Below are positions 60,302 through 64,000 of a DNA stretch of 64,000 nt, piece after piece. The number at the start of each line of letters is the position of its first letter. Positions within the stretch are counted from its first letter, which is position 1. Source of the DNA: Clostridia bacterium (GTDB taxonomy: Bacteria; Bacillota; Clostridia; UBA1381); the NCBI GenBank assembly GCA_017443895.1, contig JAFSXU010000060.1, positions 1-64,000 of the forward strand, read 5' to 3'. A model generated the notes under the pieces. That model was given only the letters and a program-made list of their open reading frames with translations. It did not search any database and was not told the DNA's origin. The position numbers and the translations under genes are program-made.

Positions 60302-62980
60302 ATGATTAAAATGTACAAGAAATTACTTGCAATTTTAATGGCAATCACCGTATCGTGCAGTTGTGCTGTGATGAATGTAAGCGCCGAGGGCGAGGGTGAT
60401 GTTGCGGGGGAAATTGCAAAAACCTTGACTCAGACACCGGAAGATAACATTTCTCCCCAGATACGGAAGATGATGGATGTTTTAAGAACATTCAGTATAA
60501 TACCCGACTATTACGACTATAATGTTCCGCTCACATATGAGGTACCCCGTTCTGATTTTGCGGCATCAGTTGCGAGAATGATGGGTAAAACCGCATACGG
60601 CGGTTCAGAGGTATATTTTTACGATGTGCCGAAGAACTACTGGGCATTTAATGAGATTTCAAATCTTACCCAGATGGGCATTATAAACGGAGCAGGGGAC
60701 AAGCTTTTCCATCCGAGTGACCCGATAACAAAGGGCGCTGCATATAAAATGCTCCTGTGCGCCATGGGATACAGTGGATATGCAGAGCGTATGGGCGGTT
60801 ATCCTACAGGCTACACATCAACCGCCGCACATATAAAATTATCAAGCGGTGTAAGCAGTTTGGACAAGGTTACAATGTCGGATATGCTCTATATCCTGTA
60901 TAATGCACTTACGGTAAACATCATGAAGGTAAAATCTTCAACGGGTACTGCCATGACATATGAGGTAAGCGATGATGAAACGCTCGTATCAACCTACAGG
61001 GATATTTACTATGATGAGGGCAATGTAAACGGTGCAAATTCAATCGTGATTAACGGCGGAGCTTTAAAAGATAATGCTACATTGATAGGCGCTGTGATAT
61101 ATAACAGTGAAGGCTTTAATATGATAGACTATCTTGGTGAAAAGGTTGAATTTTTCTACGAGGACAAAGGCTCATCGGACGAGAAAAAGCTTTTATGGGT
61201 AGGCTTGAGTAAAAAAGCATCTTCGGAAAAAACAAAAACCATATCCGTTGACGGTGATGCACAGCTTGATACAAACTCTTTTGTTTACACATACTACGAT
61301 GAAAAGGACAGGAAGCAAAAGATAACTCTTGATAAGAGCATATTGCTTGTATATAACGGCTCCATTGTTGATTCGGGGTATGACAGGATTTTAAATAACA
61401 AGAGATACCAAATAAAATTAGTTTCCAATAACGGCAGATATACCGTTATGATTGTAAGAGCGTATGAGGACTATGTTGTCGGTAATATAAACACAGTAGA
61501 CCGCATAATCTACGACAAAAACAGACCTCATGAGTTTATAAGCCTTAACGATGCTGATTATGATACCTTCAGCCTGAGGGTTATGGGTAATGACGAAATG
61601 CCGTTTGAGGACCTCAAGGAGGGCGCCGTTTTATCGGTTTACCGTTCAAAGGACAATAAGCATATCGAGGCATATGTAAGCTACGGTACGGTAACGGGCG
61701 AAATTGAATATATCAACACGAAAGACTACACCAAGGTTTCTATAAACGGAAATCCGTACCGTGTTGATGACAGAGTGCCAACCACCGATTATTCAACAGG
61801 TGATGATGTTACGGCATATACCGATATTTACGGTGAGATTGCCTATATCAAGGTAAATACAGGAAGCGCAAAGGGTGCGTTTTTGTTAAAAGCCATATTG
61901 GATGACAGGGAGGATGCACCGCTCGTCATAAAGCTGCTCGGCGAGGACAGCAATGTAAGCCGTATTCCTTGCGCCAAAAAGCTTATAATAGACGGAGTAA
62001 GGTATACCACCGCAAAAGATGCATATAATGCAATCCTTGCCGGAGAGAATAAGCTCACAGCGCAGTTTGCGCTTATAAAGCTTGATCAGAACGGCGAAAT
62101 AAGGGAGATAGACACTGCAACATACAATGAACAAAATGAAACCTCGAATTCATTGCAGATTGATGTTCCGTTCTGGTACGGTGGCGAAACAACCTATACG
62201 CAAAGGCTTATAAGAGCAAATGCAAACGCTGCAAGAATTGGCGAAAAGATAGTATTTGATGCAAATACAAAGGTGTTTATAGTACCTTTTGTAACGGACT
62301 ATGACAATGTGCGCGACGATGACCTTTGGGTAACCGCAGGCTCAAGACTTGCAAACGATACAGGTACCTATGCACAGAGCTATAAAACATCGGAGAATAT
62401 AGGTATTACAAAGTACTTACTGCTAAAAGGCTATGACCCCAACCGCGTAAATGCAGAAATGCCGATACTTGCTCAGGAAATAAGCCGTGGTATTGACGAG
62501 GACGGAAACCCTGTCGAGGTACTGGAGGGCTATCAGGGCGCTGCGCCTGTAAGCATAAAGGCAGATGAGAGCGTAAGCAGTCTGTTTACAAAGAGCGGAG
62601 TAATGCCCGGCGATGTTGTAACCCTGACAAAGGACAGCTACGGTCATGTTAAGGGCTGTACGGTGGTATATAACTACAGAACGGGCGAGCATAAGGCAAT
62701 ATCGGCGCTCAATGATATTGTCGGACTGTTTGCAGGCTATGCACACAGCGTTGTTGACAATGTTGTAAAGATTGGCTTTACAAGCGGTGCAGAATGTGAC
62801 TTTGCAATCAATGCCATGTCAAGACCTGTTTTGGTTTACGACACATCAAAGACAATAAATGCAATTTCAGCCGGTACAACGGGCGATATTGTTACATACT
62901 TAAACGACCCTGAAAAATGTTCAACTGTATTTATAGTAACAAACAGAATGCAGCCTCAGATGTTTATAATTTATAGGTAG
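60302..62980 (+). CDS. SLH-related secreted protein with uncharacterised module
   Basis: An 892-residue exported protein. Signal peptide about 1-29 (MNVSAEG), two diverged SLH-like units about 70-205 (FYDVPKNYWAFNEISNL, MGIINGAGDKLFHPSD), then about 690 residues with no family I recognise, including AYEDYVVGNIN, GTVTGEIEYI and a late GVMPGDVVTL block. The whole protein matches residues 575-1418 of the 14866-19122 product. A start 14 bases after the anchored protein's stop suggests the two are made together and may act as one complex. No catalytic motif seen. GGGGGG precedes the ATG. Confidence 0.75.
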   Translation: MIKMYKKLLAILMAITVSCSCAVMNVSAEGEGDVAGEIAKTLTQTPEDNISPQIRKMMDVLRTFSIIPDYYDYNVPLTYEVPRSDFAASVARMMGKTAYGGSEVYFYDVPKNYWAFNEISNLTQMGIINGAGDKLFHPSDPITKGAAYKMLLCAMGYSGYAERMGGYPTGYTSTAAHIKLSSGVSSLDKVTMSDMLYILYNALTVNIMKVKSSTGTAMTYEVSDDETLVSTYRDIYYDEGNVNGANSIVINGGALKDNATLIGAVIYNSEGFNMIDYLGEKVEFFYEDKGSSDEKKLLWVGLSKKASSEKTKTISVDGDAQLDTNSFVYTYYDEKDRKQKITLDKSILLVYNGSIVDSGYDRILNNKRYQIKLVSNNGRYTVMIVRAYEDYVVGNINTVDRIIYDKNRPHEFISLNDADYDTFSLRVMGNDEMPFEDLKEGAVLSVYRSKDNKHIEAYVSYGTVTGEIEYINTKDYTKVSINGNPYRVDDRVPTTDYSTGDDVTAYTDIYGEIAYIKVNTGSAKGAFLLKAILDDREDAPLVIKLLGEDSNVSRIPCAKKLIIDGVRYTTAKDAYNAILAGENKLTAQFALIKLDQNGEIREIDTATYNEQNETSNSLQIDVPFWYGGETTYTQRLIRANANAARIGEKIVFDANTKVFIVPFVTDYDNVRDDDLWVTAGSRLANDTGTYAQSYKTSENIGITKYLLLKGYDPNRVNAEMPILAQEISRGIDEDGNPVEVLEGYQGAAPVSIKADESVSSLFTKSGVMPGDVVTLTKDSYGHVKGCTVVYNYRTGEHKAISALNDIVGLFAGYAHSVVDNVVKIGFTSGAECDFAINAMSRPVLVYDTSKTINAISAGTTGDIVTYLNDPEKCSTVFIVTNRMQPQMFIIYR

Positions 62981-63008
62981 ATAAAACGGAAAGGAAAGTG
63001 ATTACAAG

Positions 63009-64000
63009 ATGAAACTCAAGAAAATCTTATGCGCAGTGTTGGCCATTACAATGTGCAGTTCATTATTCGGCTGTGCAGGCTCCAACAAGGGACGGACGGA
63101 GGACGGCAGAATTGCCATTTCAACGAGCGGTTGGCCCGATCCCGACTCACCAAACTATCCCAAGGCTCTTGAAAGGGAGCAGGGCTTTGAAGAGGCAAAT
63201 CCCGATGTAGACTTAACAGGCGATACATGGACCTTTGATTTAAAGAGCTTTTATCCAAAGGCAGAGTCAGGCACGCTTCCTACAATTTACCGCTGTAACT
63301 TTACCGAGATACAGAGAATTATAGACGGTGAGTATGCCGCAGACATTACCGATGTTTTAAAGGACAGAGGCTATGAGGGTAAGTTTTCAAAGAAGGTTGA
63401 GGATGTAATCTCAAAAGACGGACGGATATATTCATTCCCGATATCTACATATATTCTCGGTCTTGCGGTAAATATGGATTTATTCAAAGCCGCAGGTCTT
63501 GTAGAGGCAGACGGCACGCCAAAACAGCCAAAGGATTGGTATGAAATGGCTGAGTTTGCAAAGCAAATCAAGGAAAAGACAGGTAAGGACGGCTTTATAT
63601 TACCTACAATGAACAATGCAGGCGGTTGGATATTCACCGTTATGGCATGGTCATTCGGTGCAGAATTTATGAAGCAGGACGAGAACGGAAAATGGATTGC
63701 AACCTTTGATTCGCCCGAATGTACCGAGGCATTGCAATTTATAAAGGATTTAAGATGGAAGTATAATGTACTGCCTCAAAATACCCTGATTGATAACAAC
63801 GGTACAGCAGAGTATCTTGCAACAGGTAAGGCGGCAATGATGCTTGGTTCGGGAACTATCGGAAACCAGGTGGCAACATACAGCATTAACCCCGATTCAT
63901 TGGGTATGATGGCTATTCCTGCAGGTCCAAAGCGTTATGTAACCCTGCTTGGCGGTGATACAAGAGCTATAGTAGACGACGCTACAGAGGAGCAGATTGA
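63009..64000 (+). CDS. extracellular solute-binding lipoprotein, partial at window edge
   Basis: At least 330 residues, open to the end of the window. The signal peptide ends in the lipobox LFGC with Cys22 as lipidation site. The family pattern of CUT1 sugar-binding proteins is clear: [64 protein letters not shown] precedes the ATG at 63009. It follows the SLH genes of locus 2, so its permeases should lie beyond the window. It is a different subfamily from the 13311-14852 lipoprotein. No stop is seen, so full length is unknown. Confidence 0.9.
   Translation, partial: MKLKKILCAVLAITMCSSLFGCAGSNKGRTEDGRIAISTSGWPDPDSPNYPKALEREQGFEEANPDVDLTGDTWTFDLKSFYPKAESGTLPTIYRCNFTEIQRIIDGEYAADITDVLKDRGYEGKFSKKVEDVISKDGRIYSFPISTYILGLAVNMDLFKAAGLVEADGTPKQPKDWYEMAEFAKQIKEKTGKDGFILPTMNNAGGWIFTVMAWSFGAEFMKQDENGKWIATFDSPECTEALQFIKDLRWKYNVLPQNTLIDNNGTAEYLATGKAAMMLGSGTIGNQVATYSINPDSLGMMAIPAGPKRYVTLLGGDTRAIVDDATEEQI

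Noticed and set aside
14866-62980. Locus proteins as cellulosome components
   Set aside because: No cohesin or dockerin calcium-binding repeats were seen; anchoring is by SLH domains and lipobox only.

Overview
The window reads as chromosomal DNA of a low-GC, Gram-positive, anaerobic, gut- or rumen-type Clostridia. Evidence: strong AGGAGG-type ribosome binding sites, CUT1 sugar transporters built from LplB/YtcP-type permeases and lipoprotein binding proteins with no dedicated ATPase, a membrane-bound AraC regulator of the YesS/YtdP kind, S-layer homology (SLH) surface proteins and a Tn4451-like mobile element. Abundant SLH proteins beside pectin-type enzymes recall Monoglobus-like pectin degraders; that assignment is inference from gene content only.

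Layout. (1) 1-460: end of an rRNA operon (5S rRNA, tRNA-Glu, tRNA-Met). (2) 343-6050: a decayed integrated element at the 3' end of tRNA-Met, holding a serine recombinase broken by one in-frame stop, an XRE regulator, TnpV, palindromic transfer-origin-like DNA, an AbiEi/AbiEii toxin-antitoxin pair and a truncated effector fragment. (3) 6331-37060: polysaccharide locus 1. It has a toroid-type enzyme, an AraC sensor-regulator, GH43, two permeases and a binding lipoprotein, then a 1418-residue SLH protein, five large secreted proteins with lectin-like (LamG-like) and alpha/alpha-toroid domains, a cytosolic toroid protein, a small secreted protein, a 54-residue peptide gene, GH88 and GH3. (4) 37061-43200: an accessory patch with two copies of a ~420-bp hairpin array, IS3 and Fic-type fragments, an uncharacterised two-gene unit, small zinc-ribbon proteins, a divergent XRE/DUF4352 pair with twin operators, and a copy of the recombinase tail. 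(5) luxS. (6) 44039-64000: polysaccharide locus 2 with a GH78-type enzyme, two LamG-like secreted proteins, a structured leader, two clan-A glycoside hydrolases (one ending in a CBM9-like domain), a 1273-residue SLH protein, an 892-residue SLH-related protein, and a second binding lipoprotein running off the edge.

How the parts fit. Both loci follow one plan: cell-wall-anchored SLH proteins, secreted LamG-like proteins that probably bind glycan, enzymes, and a CUT1 binding lipoprotein directly beside the SLH genes. The strongest observation is that the locus 1 SLH protein (14866-19122) is collinear with the C-terminal half of the 56466-60287 product followed by the 60302-62980 product, a fusion of two proteins that are neighbours at locus 2. 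This suggests one surface assembly of unknown function that captures polysaccharide and passes it to import. GH88 in locus 1 implies that a lyase acts upstream, yet no known lyase family is recognisable; the toroid proteins are the candidates.
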